Of a stretch of 64,000 bases of DNA, positions 11,091 through 23,006 are shown piece by piece. The position numbers were made by a program, and so were the translations under genes. The notes under the pieces were generated by a model. The model had not been told where the DNA came from. It made no database searches and worked only from the letters and a program-made list of their open reading frames with translations. Every line of letters begins with the position of its first letter. Within the stretch, counting starts at the first letter, position 1. The stretch comes from Xanthostigma xanthostigma (Eukaryota > Arthropoda > Insecta > Raphidioptera > Raphidiidae): assembly GCA_963575645.1 (NCBI GenBank), contig OY754469.1, positions 44,598,753-44,662,752 on the forward strand. Direction: 5' to 3'.

Positions 11091-11533
11091 ACTAAACGCC
11101 TCAACTTCTTAAGTCAAAAGAACTTTTTCAATAAATATTCAAGTATTACTTGAACTATTATTTTTTTGTTATTACTAATTTTTTGTTATCAACTTTCATG
11201 TGTCATATCCATACATTTAAATTGCGATTTTTCACGAAAAAGTCCGCCATTTTATAATTGTAAAACCCCTTAACAAAAAAAAGTTGTGGTCTGGTATTTT
11301 ATATGTAGGAAGTGTGTACAAAATTCGAAAAGAATCGGTGCAGTAGTTTTTAAATGACGATGAACACGGACTTTTGAAACGTGATTAAAAAATCAATTTA
11401 TTTTTTTAACAGCTCTAAACTGTTATTCCCTGCAGCAATTTCGTTGTTCGGCTTCTTTTTTTTCAAGTCTACGTCTTATTCTAGGGGCTACTGCGATTAT
11501 ATACCCAAAACTTGTATAAACTGCGTTTATTAT
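11091..11533. other. Spacer, no gene seen
   Basis: AT-rich sequence without repeat ends. The phrase GAAAAGAATCGGTGCAGTAG resembles non-coding repeat sequence common in insects. Confidence 0.45.
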
Positions 11534-11875
11534 TAGAGCTGTAAAAGTAACGATAAATTATGTACCCGTATGTATTCGTTACTTAAAGAACCAGTACCCG
11601 TTACTTTCGTATCGTTACGTTACTCGTTATTTTGCATACGACATACAATCGTGTACTAACAGCATCAAGCATGTACCATCGCATCGAGGCGCGTCGCATA
11701 CGTGATACGGTATGACTTCGTTCGTATAACGTATAACCGCATCAAACGAGTCGAACTGACATGGATACGACAAATGCGAGTAACGAAATTAATTTGTAAG
11801 TAACGATTCGTTACTTCGAGTCAGACCTTGTACCCGTTACTCAGTGACGAATACATACGGTTTGTTACAGCTCTG
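11534..11875. mobile_element. hAT-type MITE family M-hAT-330, copy A
   Basis: The termini are TAGAGCTGTAA at the left and TTACAGCTCTG at the right. The interior is very similar to the copies at 15197-15516 and 54141-54476 (shared block GTACCATCGCATCGAGGCG). The interior is unusually rich in TACG/CGTA palindromes. Flanks GTTTATTA and GTTTATAT suggest a decayed 8-bp duplication. No transposase. Confidence 0.75.
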
Positions 11876-13136
11876 GTTTATATACTCGGCGCTGACTCCC
11901 CACTCACCGAGTTCTTGCCGCTCCGCAATTTTAGAAGAGGGGAGACTTAAATGTCTATGACTCAGAGTTTCACTCCGATTGATTTGAAATTTTGACACAA
12001 CATTCTTTAAATGTTTTACTATAAGAAAATTTAATTACAAAAATCGAGGTTTTTAAACCCAACCCCCCATTAAGCAATTTACGTGAATGTCAATCTCCAC
12101 CTCTGCTAATCCAAGAAACATAGAGTCTGGTTGACATAATATCTGGACCGGATTATTTTGTAAAATCGTGTCTAGACACTGCACGTAACATCCATTGTAG
12201 ACACGTGACGTGTCAATAATCAATCTTTAACATTTTTCTTGTTTTTTTCAAGCAATTTAAATGATTGCCAGCTCCACCTCTGCTAATTCAAGAAGCATGA
12301 GAGTCTGCTTGGCATATCTGGAGTAAACCACTAACAGGCAACCAATGCAATATGCTATTTACTCTGCCAGACTGTGCTCTGTGTTGGCGGTTGATGCGGA
12401 GCAGCGGCGGCTAGGCGAATAGAAAGAGAGTGAAGGAACGGGCGGTCGAAGGGCGAACACTGTGTAATAAATGATGCGCGGCACGATTGTGTTAGCTGCT
12501 CTTCTTCTACTGACGGTAGCTGACACGTGTTAGAACTTCACACATACACGTGTATTTTATATGCGCTGCACTACACATAACATATTATTGTGAGAAACTC
12601 GGCAAGTGATTCACTGTTTGCTTTTACAATTGACTAAATTACTGTTCCAGACATTCCAACCGAGCCGCGAAAAAACTGGGTCTTTACTATGTTTCAGAAA
12701 ATTGAAATGAAAAAAAACAGTTGTGTAGTTTTGAGAAACCACGACGCAAGTGAAACTTTTATTGGATTGTAGACACTTATCCATCACGATTAATTATAAA
12801 CAACAATATTCACATGAATACACGAATAAAAACATGTAAACACTGTACAGCACTTGCCCGCATGACAGACTGACTATGTGTTATACATACTACACGGTTA
12901 GCTGATGCTAACCATGGGCGCCGCCATATTGGCCTTGGCTGCTCTACCGAGCGCCTTTCACTTTACCCCTATTCCGCGGCCGCCTGTAATGCGACATGCA
13001 ACGACGGTCAGAAAAATTCGGGGCGATAGAATAAAAGTTTCACTTTAAAATCTCTTTTGTAATATTACAATACAAAATGATCTTCTAAAATGGGAAGCCT
13101 TGACTAACTTTTTTAGGATCTTATCACTGGGCCTCC
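11876..13136. other. Spacer with a diverged direct duplication, no gene seen
   Basis: A stretch containing CACCTCTGCTAATCCAAGAA (about 12061-12150) recurs as CACCTCTGCTAATTCAAGAA (about 12243-12330). Between 12360 and 13020 the sequence is moderately GC-rich, with short G/C-rich words. No open frame with recognisable protein. Confidence 0.45.
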
Positions 13137-13579
13137 TAAAGCACGGTTCACACTAGACTGGTTGCCAGCCGCGAGTTGTGGAAGCCGCTACTGTCAGCCA
13201 TCAATCAGTTTGGTGTGAGCATAAAATTCGCCGCTGGCGCCGCCAGCCGGCGAGTATTTATCAGCGGCTGGTGAAATGGGACATGTTCTATTTTGGTAGC
13301 CAGGCAGCGACGACTAGCAGGTCACGTGACTCACTCGCACCCGCTACTACCTGCGAGCAGCGCAGTCTGACCGAAGCAGTGCATCATAGGCGAGTAAACC
13401 ATCACGTACCACGTGGTTTATGTTCGATGATGTAGTGACCGGATTGGCAGCCACTACTCGCGGTAGACTAGCGAGTAGCAGCCGTAGTGTGACCGGGCTG
13501 CCCGCCGCTGCTTGCTGATGCTACTGTCCGCCGCTGATCAGCAGCGGCTGACAAGCAGCTTAGTGTGACCCGCGCTTAA
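13137..13579. mobile_element. GC-rich MITE with TTAA-like ends
   Basis: The left end TAAAGCACGGTTCACACTA is mirrored by TAGTGTGACCCGCGCTTAA at the right. The right side has TTAA and the left a CTAA variant, which suggests a piggyBac-type target site. The interior is GC-rich, with many small inverted AGCAGCGGCTG-like words. An 85-aa open frame (13178-13435) is likely incidental. Confidence 0.6.
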
Positions 13580-15188
13580 ACCAGTCGTCCCGGATTTTTT
13601 TTTCGGCCCGCATTGGAGCCCTGTGTCCTGCATCAATATAATGTAGGTATGTAATTAAATAAATTCAAAGTATGTTTGAAGGTTGAACGTGCGGGGTAAG
13701 TGTCGTAATTCCTCTTAATTTTCCTGGTAATTTAAGACTCGAGAACATTTTAAAGCACTAAAAAGAAATCATTATTTTCATTTAAATAAAATAACACAGG
13801 ACTCTCTATAGTTTGTACAGAGTAGATATATGGAATGTTTATATTAGCTGTGCAAACAAATTATTATTTTACTCTGTGTGCTCATCGTAATGCAGTTTGA
13901 CGCTGGGTCGTAGCTAGAGAACTAAAAAAATAAGTACAACGGAAAATTTTACCACAGACAAGCAAAATCACTGGAATGGTCGGAGAGCTCGCCGGCAGAT
14001 TTCCAATCTATCAAAAACACGTCCGTGTGAACTAATATTGACATATGTAGTAGAATAGATGCGGTGAAAGATGAAGCCACCACGTCATAGTGACGTGAAC
14101 GCATTGAGCCCACCTTTTAGCTTGCTATTGGCTGTTTAGGAGATCCATGTGCGTCGAATGTTTATTTTTATTCTACCGCTATAAATGGATATGTCGAATT
14201 TATTCCACACGTCACTGTCTGCGGGCAAGTAGGCGTTCACTAACATATTATTGATGACGTGTCTGGCTTTAATTATCGACGACAGCTATCTATTGTCTTT
14301 TAACGAAGATCTCAAAACAGATATACAAAATGCAGCCTTTCGCATATATAATTAATAAATTTTGCTGCCTGCTAAATTTTTAACACTTTTTTATTAACCT
14401 TCAAGATAAATTCTTTTGACTGCAGCTCTGAAAAATTAAACAAGAAATATATTAATACAATGAAAGGTAAAGCAAATAAAAATTAGTTTTATTCTTCATT
14501 ATACAAAATTCCCATAGCGCAATAATAGCTACCTACTTACAATTTTTCTGCATACTTTTTCTAAAATGAAAACTAGAGATGAAGTTACAAACTGGAAATA
14601 TTTAAATTTAAATAAAATATAAACTTGACAAGAACTATAAAGTTATATCTTTTAATTTTTTTATAAGGTTTTTTTAAACATTGCAACTTTTATAATTAAA
14701 CGGAAAAATACTTTTTTCATCGTCTCTAATTTGTTTGTATAAAAACAGAAAACAGCGAAATGTACATAAAAAAGAAACAAGTGATGAATTCAAGTATCAA
14801 AAATAAAAATTCGTGTCCGCCTAAACTGACTACAAGACGTCTAAAAGTGGTTAGCATAGTCGAGAAGTGAGTTCTTGAGAAAAATAGAGAAAAAATATGA
14901 GCAATAGCTTATTCGATTCGGAAAATATTCCGAAAAAAACGTTTTAATGATTTTTTTCGCCGACAAAAATTGCAATTGTTATTAAAATCGAAAAAAGCCC
15001 CTTAGATTTTTAGCAATTAGTCAAAAACTATAAACGATAGCGGAAATTGAAAAAAAAGATTCTTAAAGAAGAGAAAATTTCTAATAAATAAAGTTCCACG
15101 CACTCTGTCTCTATTATTTATATAGTTTTAATTTAACGTTGAAAATAGGGTTCCGCGCGTTCGTTACAGCTCGAGCGCACTGCCCTGT
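13580..15188. other. AT-rich spacer, no gene seen
   Basis: No coding similarity, RNA gene or clear repeat end found over about 1.6 kb. Confidence 0.5.
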
Positions 15189-15196
15189 GTAGAGAG

Positions 15197-15516
15197 TAGA
15201 GCTGTAAAAGTAACGAGAAATTGTGTACCCGTCAGTACTCGTTACTTTCGTATCGTTACGTTACTCGTTACTTTTCATACGACATACAATCGTGTACTAA
15301 CAGCATCAAGCATGTACCATCGCATCGAGGCGCATCGCATACGTGATACGATATGACTTCGTTCGTATAACGTATAACGGCATCAAACGAGTCGTACTGA
15401 CATGGATACGACAAATGCGAGTAACGAAACGAATTTGTAAGTAACGATTCGTTACTTCGAGTCAGACGATGTACCCGTTACTCAGTAACGAATACATACG
15501 GTTTGTTACAGCTTTA
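15197..15516. mobile_element. hAT-type MITE family M-hAT-330, copy B, perfect 8-bp TSD
   Basis: The element runs from TAGAGCTGTAAAAG to GTTACAGCTTTA and is flanked on both sides by GTAGAGAG (15189-15196 and 15517-15524), a perfect 8-bp target duplication. It lacks a short segment (about 20 bp) near the left end that is present in copies A and C. Confidence 0.85.
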
Positions 15517-15524
15517 GTAGAGAG

Positions 15525-16090
15525 TACAACACATAAAATTTATGACGTCATCTTAACACCTGATAGAATAAAGTTCCGTTGAATTTTTTTTTTAATTTAT
15601 TTTTAAAAAAGTTAGGCTACCGTTAACTAACTAATTTTTTTCTAGTCATTATTATTTTTAATTTTTTTGACATAATCACGTTCACTTTAAGCAGGTTTTT
15701 GCATACGTTAGGTGATTTATCTGAGTCAAAGCATTTTTTTTTATTATGAATTTCAAAAGCAAAGTAATTAAATATTTCAACGGACTTCTGCATAAACTGT
15801 GGGGCGTTAGTATGCACTAGAGAAAACTATGCAAACACATTTTACAACAAAACTTCATAATTAGGTAATACTGGCGTCTAACGGTAACTTCTCACTATAC
15901 ACTTTACATGTGTACCTAGATCTGTGGTCACGTGTCAAAACAGCTCATGTCGAATTTCGCACACTTTTTTCTGTAGTAATCTTTGTGGCATAATCACGTC
16001 CATTGATTAAACAGCGCTAACTTGTACCTGTCCATTTTCTTGTGAACAATTGTAGATAGAATAGAATAGTATTTATTATCCATATTACTG
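15525..16090. other. AT-rich spacer ending in a possible retrotransposon tail
   Basis: No gene. At about 16055-16080 the minus strand reads AATAAATACTATTCTATTC, which looks like a poly(A) signal and short-repeat tail of a non-LTR element cut off by the MITE that follows. Weak call. Confidence 0.35.
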
Positions 16091-16402
16091 TATAGTACGC
16101 GCCACGGCTCTAAAAGGTTCGGAAGTTAGTCACAAACAGCGTCGCAAAGGCACATTTTAGAGCCGTTGATACTCCCACCACCTCCCAGCTACCTGCACGG
16201 AACGTGCGCTCGTCGATGACTGGCCGTGATCGCTCGTTGCCTTTGTCACTTGTCGCTTTCCTGCTTTAAAGTACAGTCTAGTACGCTATTGTCAAGTTGT
16301 TATTGCTATGTTAGTTTTGTCGAGTTGCGAGTTTGTAGTTTTTCAACATACTGTACAAGCGCAAGCTTGCATTCGCATCTAACTTCCGAGCCTTTTAGAT
16401 TC
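16091..16402. mobile_element. MITE family M330, copy 3 (right end truncated)
   Basis: It shares almost the whole sequence of 7673-8000, from GTACGCGCCACGG to GAGCCTTTTAGATTC, but the terminal GTGGCGCGTATTATA is missing. Truncation or an insertion at 16402 removed it. Confidence 0.75.
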
Positions 16403-17095
16403 ATACAAAAGTTTGAAGTCCATAAAAACTCAAAAAAATCTGCAATTACTGAATATGTTATTTATTTAATATTTGTACTTACCGTAGTATGTATTTGTTA
16501 TTGCGATAATGGCCTTAGTTGCTGATTCGCTTATTTTGTTTTTAAAATAATAAAAAAAAAAACTCCAAGAGGCCGAGAGTTCCATGGTAAAACTAAAAAC
16601 ATCAAACACGGGCAGTTTTGCATTTTGACCATAGATATAACTTCATCTCGCTAACGCCATTACGAAATATCACACATTCTGCATTATAAAACAGTTTACA
16701 ATTATTAGTGAATTTGTCATACGGCACATACACTATTGGCGTCGGTCGGAAGGCGGGACCTAGGAGTCGTACTAAAATTTATCGGCGTTTCATACCCTCC
16801 TGAATAATTTGGCGACATTTTTGGAAATGTTTGTATCGAAGCTTATTTACCGAATAGAACCGTTTCAAGGGTGATTTTTAGGAATTTGAGCCCAAAAATT
16901 TCAGAATCGTTTCAAACCCGAAAATTTTCCGTTTAGTAAGAATTAAAGTGTACTACTAAAATTTTAATAAAATTGACCCGGCGATGGGAAAAAAGTGGTA
17001 TTTAATTTGGTGTAGATGTTGGATTGATAATAATATTGTATGGATTTGACTCTATTCAATAAATAGAGTAACTGTGATCCATTGAAGTTAATGAT
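16403..17095. other. Spacer and flank of the following fold-back, no gene seen
   Basis: 16403-16930 shows nothing recognisable. 17040-17095 is repeated in reverse at about 58190-58265 (ACTCTATTCAATAAATAGAG), so it belongs to a dispersed element that includes the fold-back. Confidence 0.45.
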
Positions 17096-17345
17096 AGGTA
17101 TTTGGAAAAAATTCCTTGGCATAAGGACTGAAAATGAAGCAATACTGAAATTTTTTAAACTTGCATTTAATGCTGACGTTTCGATACGTTTTGTATCATC
17201 TTCAGAGTTTGTGACAGCATTTGAAAACTCTGAAGATGATACAAAACGTATCGAAACGTCAGTATTAAATGCATGTTTAAAAAATATCAGTATTGCTTCA
17301 TTTTCAATCCTTATGCCACGGAATTTTTTCCAAATACCTATCAAT
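17096..17345. mobile_element. Fold-back with two facing hammerhead-like cores (family FB-2)
   Basis: The arms 17096-17222 and 17227-17345 are near-perfect inverted copies with only a few bases between them. Each arm carries the module CTGAAGA, T, GATAC, loop AAAAC, GTATC, GAAACGTC. On the plus strand (17217-17272) stem I can form with GCATTT/AAATGC outside and ACT/AGT inside, separated by an internal loop, a layout typical of type I hammerheads. Part of the arm recurs at 58125-58265. This fits head-to-head Penelope-like terminal repeats; no RT is present. Confidence 0.65.
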
Positions 17346-17780
17346 AATATTGCAATTAAGTAAAAAAATATTTTAAGAAATGTATTAATGGTATACACTC
17401 TTTATTTTGCCCAAAAATAAACTTTAGTTGACGTAATAAAGCCAACATGTCTGTATTAGCAAAAACATATTGTCAGCAAGGTTTGGCACTACGACCGATA
17501 TTTTTTAATTCTTATATTTTGTAGTAGTACCTATATGTACTTGTCAAAATTAAATTTTCATTCGTTTTTAAATAATAAATTACAATTATGTGAGACAGAA
17601 AGCTAAATTTATTATTAAAATTTATTCAGAACTATACTACCCGTACGAATAAAGACATATAAACTGTCATGCATTTATTATCTACAGTCTATCTATCTAT
17701 CTACCTATTTACGAACAAAGAAGTTATAAGCGTTTAACAATAGACGAGCAAACAGGCTGCGTTAAGCCATATCTCATCTG
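17346..17780. other. AT-rich spacer with short CTAT microsatellite
   Basis: 17360-17510 is a diverged copy of 2880-3120. A short (CTAT)n run lies at about 17688-17705. No gene. Confidence 0.45.
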
Positions 17781-18285
17781 AGGGCTCTTCCTATTTACAT
17801 GTTAAATATCCTGCCAAAATTTTGTTTCGATCTGGTCGGCTGTTTGACCTTAGTCGGTCTCACAGACTAACAGACGAAAGTACGTTCTCTTGACTTCGGT
17901 CTTTCAATTTTAAAATGGCGGATCGACTTATCATCGTACTTTAGCCTGTTAATCTATGACAAGAGCGCTCTTCCTATTTACATGTTAAACATCCTGACAA
18001 AATATTGTTTCGATCTGGTCGGTTGTTTGACCTTTATCGGTCTAACAGACGAAAGTACGTTCTCTTGACTTCGGTCTTTCAATTCTAAAATGGCGGATCG
18101 ACTTGTCATCGTACTTTAGCCTGTTAATCTATGACAAGAGGGCTCTTCCTATTTAAATGTTAAACATCCTGTCAAAATTTTGTTTCGATCCGGTGGGACG
18201 TTTGACCTTTATCGGTCTCACAGACTAACAGACGAAAGTACGTTCTCTTGACTTCGGTCTTTCAATTTTAAAATGGCGGATCGAT
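17781..18285 (+). repeat. Tandem repeat, unit ~180 bp, three copies
   Basis: Copies start at 17781, 17964 and 18139, each with GGCTCTTCCTATTTACATG-like sequence, TTTGTTTCGATCTGGTCGG and ends in AAAATGGCGGATCGA. Unit lengths are about 183 and 175 bp (the middle copy lacks an 8-bp ACAGACTA word), and the third copy is cut short. By eye the copies are above 90% identical, so the array is young. It could be a satellite seed or minisatellite. Confidence 0.85.
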
Positions 18286-18319
18286 TGGATTTTTATCCTA
18301 CACTGTACTCCCCTCTTAA

Positions 18320-19016
18320 GGAGGTTAATGCGTTACAGTCCCAATCAAAAATAAGTCGAATTCTAAATGGGAATTTTTCCATAATACATTTTTACAAAAG
18401 GTTATAAGTCGATGATACCAATCTATTGTCATAAAGGCATAAATAAATATTTTTTTTTTAATATTAATTATTTCAGTATTTTACTTAATGGACTAACTTT
18501 TGAATTTTTTGTACAAAGTTAGGTTGGAAAAAATAAATTTATGTAAATATCTGTATTTTACATACTTTTTGCAGTAAATAATTAAAAAAAGAAATTAGAA
18601 ATAATTAAAATTAAATCATTAAAAAGTTGAAAATTCAGGTAAAATTGTTAAAATTGTCAAGAATAAAAGTCCATAATCGAAAAGTGCTCAGGTTTAATAA
18701 TTTTTTTATTGATTAAAAGTCTCCTAATTAAATTGGAAAAAATATTAAAATATGCGTAAGACATCGATGCTTTACATAGTTAGTTTTCGGAACTGCTGAC
18801 ATTATTTGGTTATTTGCAAAAAATTAAAATGTACCGTTTGCATGCTAGGTTGGACACATTTTCCATAAGGCTACATGTAAAAGTTTTTTTTAATTTTTGA
18901 CTTTACAAATCTCCTAATGATTTTGGATTTTTTACAGAAAATTTTGTCATAAAAATCTATTAAAAAAACTTTATTTCAAATTTTTTTCATTATCTTCGTA
19001 AAACGGCTCAACCTCC
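18320..19016. mobile_element. TTAA-flanked MITE (piggyBac-type)
   Basis: TTAA at 18316-18319 and 19017-19020 flanks inverted termini GGAGGTT and AACCTCC. The ~0.7-kb interior is very AT-rich and non-coding. A 75-bp interior piece (AAAAAGTTGAAAATTCAG) recurs at about 33575-33655. TTAA duplication is the hallmark of piggyBac elements; the assignment is inferred from that. Confidence 0.65.
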
Positions 19017-19020
19017 TTAA

Positions 19021-19448
19021 TATAGGTAATATAGACACTCATCGATTGAGGTCGTAAGCGTCCATATGCGATCAAAATCGAACAACACTGGAAAATGAAC
19101 CAGTAACACCAAATTCCCATAGGTAATTAACATAATTTAAAAAATCACAGTCTCACCTCACACGTACGTAATTTATATGATTGTTATTCAATAGAAACGA
19201 TCCACAATGGAGCTCGGGTCGACTCGTGCGACACAATAACATTGTACGTTATGTATAACTATTTATTTTACACGTATAGCTGATTCTACTGCAGCGCAGA
19301 GTGTTCGCTAGCTAAAGATCCGTTGTATTTCCCAGGAGGTTCTCATGGAACGATTGTTGTTAGGACCAATGTACATTGTGTCTTACTTTCGATGGGATAT
19401 TGCAGCTTAACTCATTGTAGGTATAACGAACGATGCCGTTTGCACATA
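19021..19448. other. Spacer, no gene seen
   Basis: Nothing recognisable. Confidence 0.45.
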
Positions 19449-19835
19449 TACAGTATGTAAACACGTAAGGTGCACATAGGGAAATTAACATTGGGAAAAA
19501 ATGACTGGATCAGAGTGAGCCTTGAAATCTTGTTTTTTAATTTGACAGATAATATTCTTTTGCAAAATGAATGTGTATACTACCGAAGAAAATATTCAAA
19601 TGATTACAACATAACTGGACTTTTTTTATTAATGGGACATTAAATTCCCAAAAATACTTAAATATGGTGCGAGATCAAATATCTCCGCCTATTCGTGTTG
19701 AACCTAAAGACATTGGGTCACTGATTTACCGACGCGCATACGTCATACCAGTCAGACAATTTTTGAATTAAATGTTTCCAAACAGATGGCACGCATACTT
19801 GGCCTACCCATTGCAATACTTTATCTAACACTAAA
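19449..19835 (+). mobile_element. Mariner/IS630-like transposon relic, copy 1 (right end missing)
   Basis: It starts TACAGTATGTAAACACGTAA and matches the complete element at 39999-40555 for about 330 bp. It retains two transposase-like stretches. One is an N-terminal NVYTTEENIQMI-like part. The other reads IPVRQFLN, a stop, then MFPNRWHAYLAY, resembling the VRxFLxxxFPxRW block before the last catalytic acid of mariner-type transposases. The reading frame is broken, and a fold-back at 19848 replaces the right end. Confidence 0.5.
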
Positions 19836-19847
19836 AAGAGAAAAATA

Positions 19848-20091
19848 AAATATTTTTAACAAAAAAATTGAACCGACTTCCAAAAATATGCACTAAAAAG
19901 TAAAAAATAATAATTATTGTTATTTTTGGAGTCGGTGTCAGCCAAAATGAAATCTATTCCGAGAACTAGAGACATGTAAGATTTAAATTCCGATGTGACA
20001 CCGGCTCCAAAAATAACAATAATAATTATTTTATACTTTTTAGTGCATATTTTTTGAAGTCGGTTCAATTTTTTTGTTAAAAATATTTTTA
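19848..20091. mobile_element. Fold-back element, shares ends with 8062-8546
   Basis: The arms (19848-19940 and about 20000-20091) are inverted copies with TTTTTAACAAAAAAATTGAA at the end and GGAGTCGGTGTCA inside. The terminal 25 bp match the MITE at 8062-8546. Non-coding. Confidence 0.65.
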
Positions 20092-21052
20092 TAGAACAAA
20101 ACTTCCTCCATTCAATAAGACACAATTTGAAATCCATGAGCGAAACTCAATTATGGCACCCAAAGCAATAGCAAAGTAAATAGACCGGTGTGTGCAATTA
20201 ATCCTGCAGATCCGTTCACACGAAACCAAATCTGAAAATAACGTCATTATCCGATATTCGAATGAATGATTTAGAAATATGCTAGTGTTCGTAAATAATA
20301 ATTAATTGCCATAAATGAAAGACCAATCAATAAACAAAAACTACTTGATATCCATTTTCGATGGCTGATTTTTATTCACGTTTTACATGATCGAGTACAA
20401 TATGAATACACAATACGTGTTTCTGTGTAGTCGGCTTCTTACAGCATTTTTACGGCACGCTATAAAGTGCAACGTTCCGAATTGTTGGCTTTCACATAGT
20501 TTGTTTTAAATATTGAACGCTATTAGAAGATTGACTTCTGTAGACTCGCAAACGATTCCCTATAGTGATTTCAGACATTTCACTTTACAGTAAGTTTACT
20601 GTTTCTATAAAACTCGATAAGTTAACACAGCAATGACTTAATCTTTACCGGCGATTTCGATGGTGTTAGTGTCAATAACTTTTCTTGAGGGGTAAATTAG
20701 AAAATTAAAAAATATTTTTTTGTGACGTATCAAATGAATAGACTCGATATTAGAAATACAATTTTTTTTTCAATTTTAAAATGCATAGGTATAGTTTAAA
20801 ATTATACCTACATTTTCTATTTCGATCGAGCCCAGAATTTAATAAAAATCTCTATTTTTTTTGAGTCATTTAATGCAAAGTAAAAACATTAAAAAAAGTT
20901 GAGAATCTTTTTAAATAAGTATGTGAAGTTTTCTTAGCTCTACTCCTGAACAAAAAAAAAAATAAAATCAACTATTCCCACATACCTAATGAAAACTTAA
21001 AACCTGCCAATACTACGATACTTCCGTCTTTTAGAATGCAAATACTTATCTG
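20092..21052. other. AT-rich spacer, no gene seen
   Basis: No coding similarity, RNA gene or repeat end over nearly 1 kb. Confidence 0.5.
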
Positions 21053-21060
21053 AGTTAGTT

Positions 21061-21686
21061 AAGGTTACCAGATGGTCTGAATGAAAAAACGGGACATTTT
21101 ACAGCCACCCCCCCCCTATTGATAATTGAAGAATGAAAAAATATTTTTGAAATTTCTGAAATCTAAAAAAAATTGATGTAAAAAAATTATTTTTTTTTAT
21201 TCCTATCAGTTCCCAATTTTTACACTTCTATCTCAGTACCGAGCAACTGTCAGGAACGAAAAATCCTCCGACCCTAATAATAACTTTAAAAAACCCTTCT
21301 TCAGACAAAAATTGATGAAACATCTGAAGTGTGCTGTGTGTATCAATCCACAATCGATATCTATCGAAATCGTGTAATTTAATATGAGACGAACACGATT
21401 TTGAATAATTTGAGGATAGAAATATAGTGAAAAAAGAGACTTAATTATAGTGGTCAGTATGTTTATTTGTTCATAACACATCAATCATGAATATATACAT
21501 GTGTAAAATATACTTCGAGACACAAATTTCAGTCGGGTTGATTAACAATATTTTTTCGAGTCACTGATTTTTTGCAATAGTTTCAAACCGGGACATTTGC
21601 ATAGATTTTGAAAAAATTTCGGGACACCGGGACAGGAGGGCGAAAACGGGACATGTCCCGGAAAACCGGGACGTCTGGTAACCCTA
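21061..21686. mobile_element. hAT-like MITE with 8-bp target duplication (7 of 8)
   Basis: The termini are AAGGTTACCAGATG and CGTCTGGTAACCCTA, flanked by AGTTAGTT and AGTTAGTG. The subterminal regions are rich in CGGGACA/TGTCCCG words. An 83-aa minus-strand open frame (21233-21484) has no recognised domain. Elements with CCAGATGTCCCG-type ends are common in insects. Confidence 0.6.
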
Positions 21687-22009
21687 AGTTAGTGCATACT
21701 CTGAGCGTTTTGGAAAGTTCACAAAATTAAAATATAAAGTCAAATATATTATTCTAAAGAACCAATCCGTAGCAGCGATCATGTGGAGTCGTAAAAGAAT
21801 TGAATTTAGTGAAAAACGTTTGTGATAAAGTCATATATTTTCGACTCATTTCAGTTTTATGAGTAGAAATAGGAGATGGAACGATACATTTCACGTATGT
21901 ACGACGGAGTAAGCAAATTCTATAAGAGACGCAACTTTGATGTTTCAGTCGAGTGTTAATAACCTTGAAATTTAAATGAAATACTACGCACGACGTTTAA
22001 CAAGATTTT

Positions 22010-22526
22010 AGGCCTCTTGTTAACGACAACGGATAACGGCCCGATTTTTATGTCGGGCGACGGGCCGACGCGCTGTGTTCAATAGATTAGTGTGGGTGTT
22101 TGTTAACGCGACGGGCATGTAACCGTTGCAACGGATACACGCACGTTGCCCCTCGGCGATCCGATGCAGTGGACCACGTAATTTTATAGAAGTCTGTTGA
22201 CGACGACAGATGTGCGCGCACGTTTTTACTTATTCCTACCTACCTACCTTGTGCTGCTCATTGTGAATATAGAGTTTAAAATTGATATTGATATGGATTT
22301 ATTAATTAGCCTTGTTCATAATAGGCCAGTGTTGGGACAAGACTTTAAAAAATTACAGAAATGAACAAGCAAGACATAATGTACTTGCACTTCTTCGCCC
22401 TTCAAGTATAGAACTGATATCGATAACAACGGACGTGCTCACGTATAATAGCGGATCGTGTACAAAGGTAACCGTTTCGCGTCGGCCCGTTACCCGTTGA
22501 CTAAAACGGTCGTTAACAAGAGCCCT
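22010..22526. mobile_element. MITE with ~18-bp inverted termini
   Basis: The left end AGGCCTCTTGTTAACGAC is mirrored by GTCGTTAACAAGAGCCCT at the right. The next bases (ACGGATAACGG / CCCGTTACCCGTTG) continue the inverted repeat with gaps. It is GC-richer than its flanks. No transposase. Target duplication not clear. Confidence 0.65.
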
Positions 22527-22700
22527 GTAATTGATATTTTAGACATTTAATTTTTTCATCAATTGTCTTCGCCCGAATCTGTAGATTACCTACTAAAGAT
22601 AACATATTTAATTGAATAACGATTAATACTATTAAAATAGCTTCTCAAGTCTCTCTAATCAAATAAACTATAATTATTTTACTGCAAGTAATTTTTGAAT

Positions 22701-22854
22701 CTAAGGCCTAGTTTATATGAGAGGCGTTCAACGCGCGTTCAACGCGCCACCAACGCGCGTTATCATATAAACAGTTCTATACAATTGTATAGAAACTGTA
22801 AACGCGCGTTGGGACAACGCGCGTTGAACGCTCTTCATGTGTGCTAGGCCTTAG
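22701..22854. mobile_element. Very short MITE (154 bp)
   Basis: The ends CTAAGGCCTAG and CTAGGCCTTAG are perfect inverted copies. Inside, TTCAACGCGCGTT is repeated in both orientations and the centre holds the palindrome TTCTATACAATTGTATAGAA. The element can fold into a nearly complete hairpin. Confidence 0.7.
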
Positions 22855-23006
22855 ATATTCATTTAAATGATGTGGTGTAAAGGTCAATTTTGACCTAAAT
22901 TAAGTGCCTAGAATCCCTGTCTGTAGGCGCATTTTCGCTCACTTCTCATTCCCAATTTGTCGTGGTGTAATAATCTACAGCACTCTGGAAAAGTAAGCTT
23001 TAGTCA

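Noticed and set aside
13178-13435. 85-aa plus-strand frame as a host exon
   Set aside because: It lies wholly inside a MITE with inverted ends and reads through small inverted repeats.
17781-18285. CRISPR array
   Set aside because: Only three long direct repeats with no unique spacers, in a eukaryotic genome.
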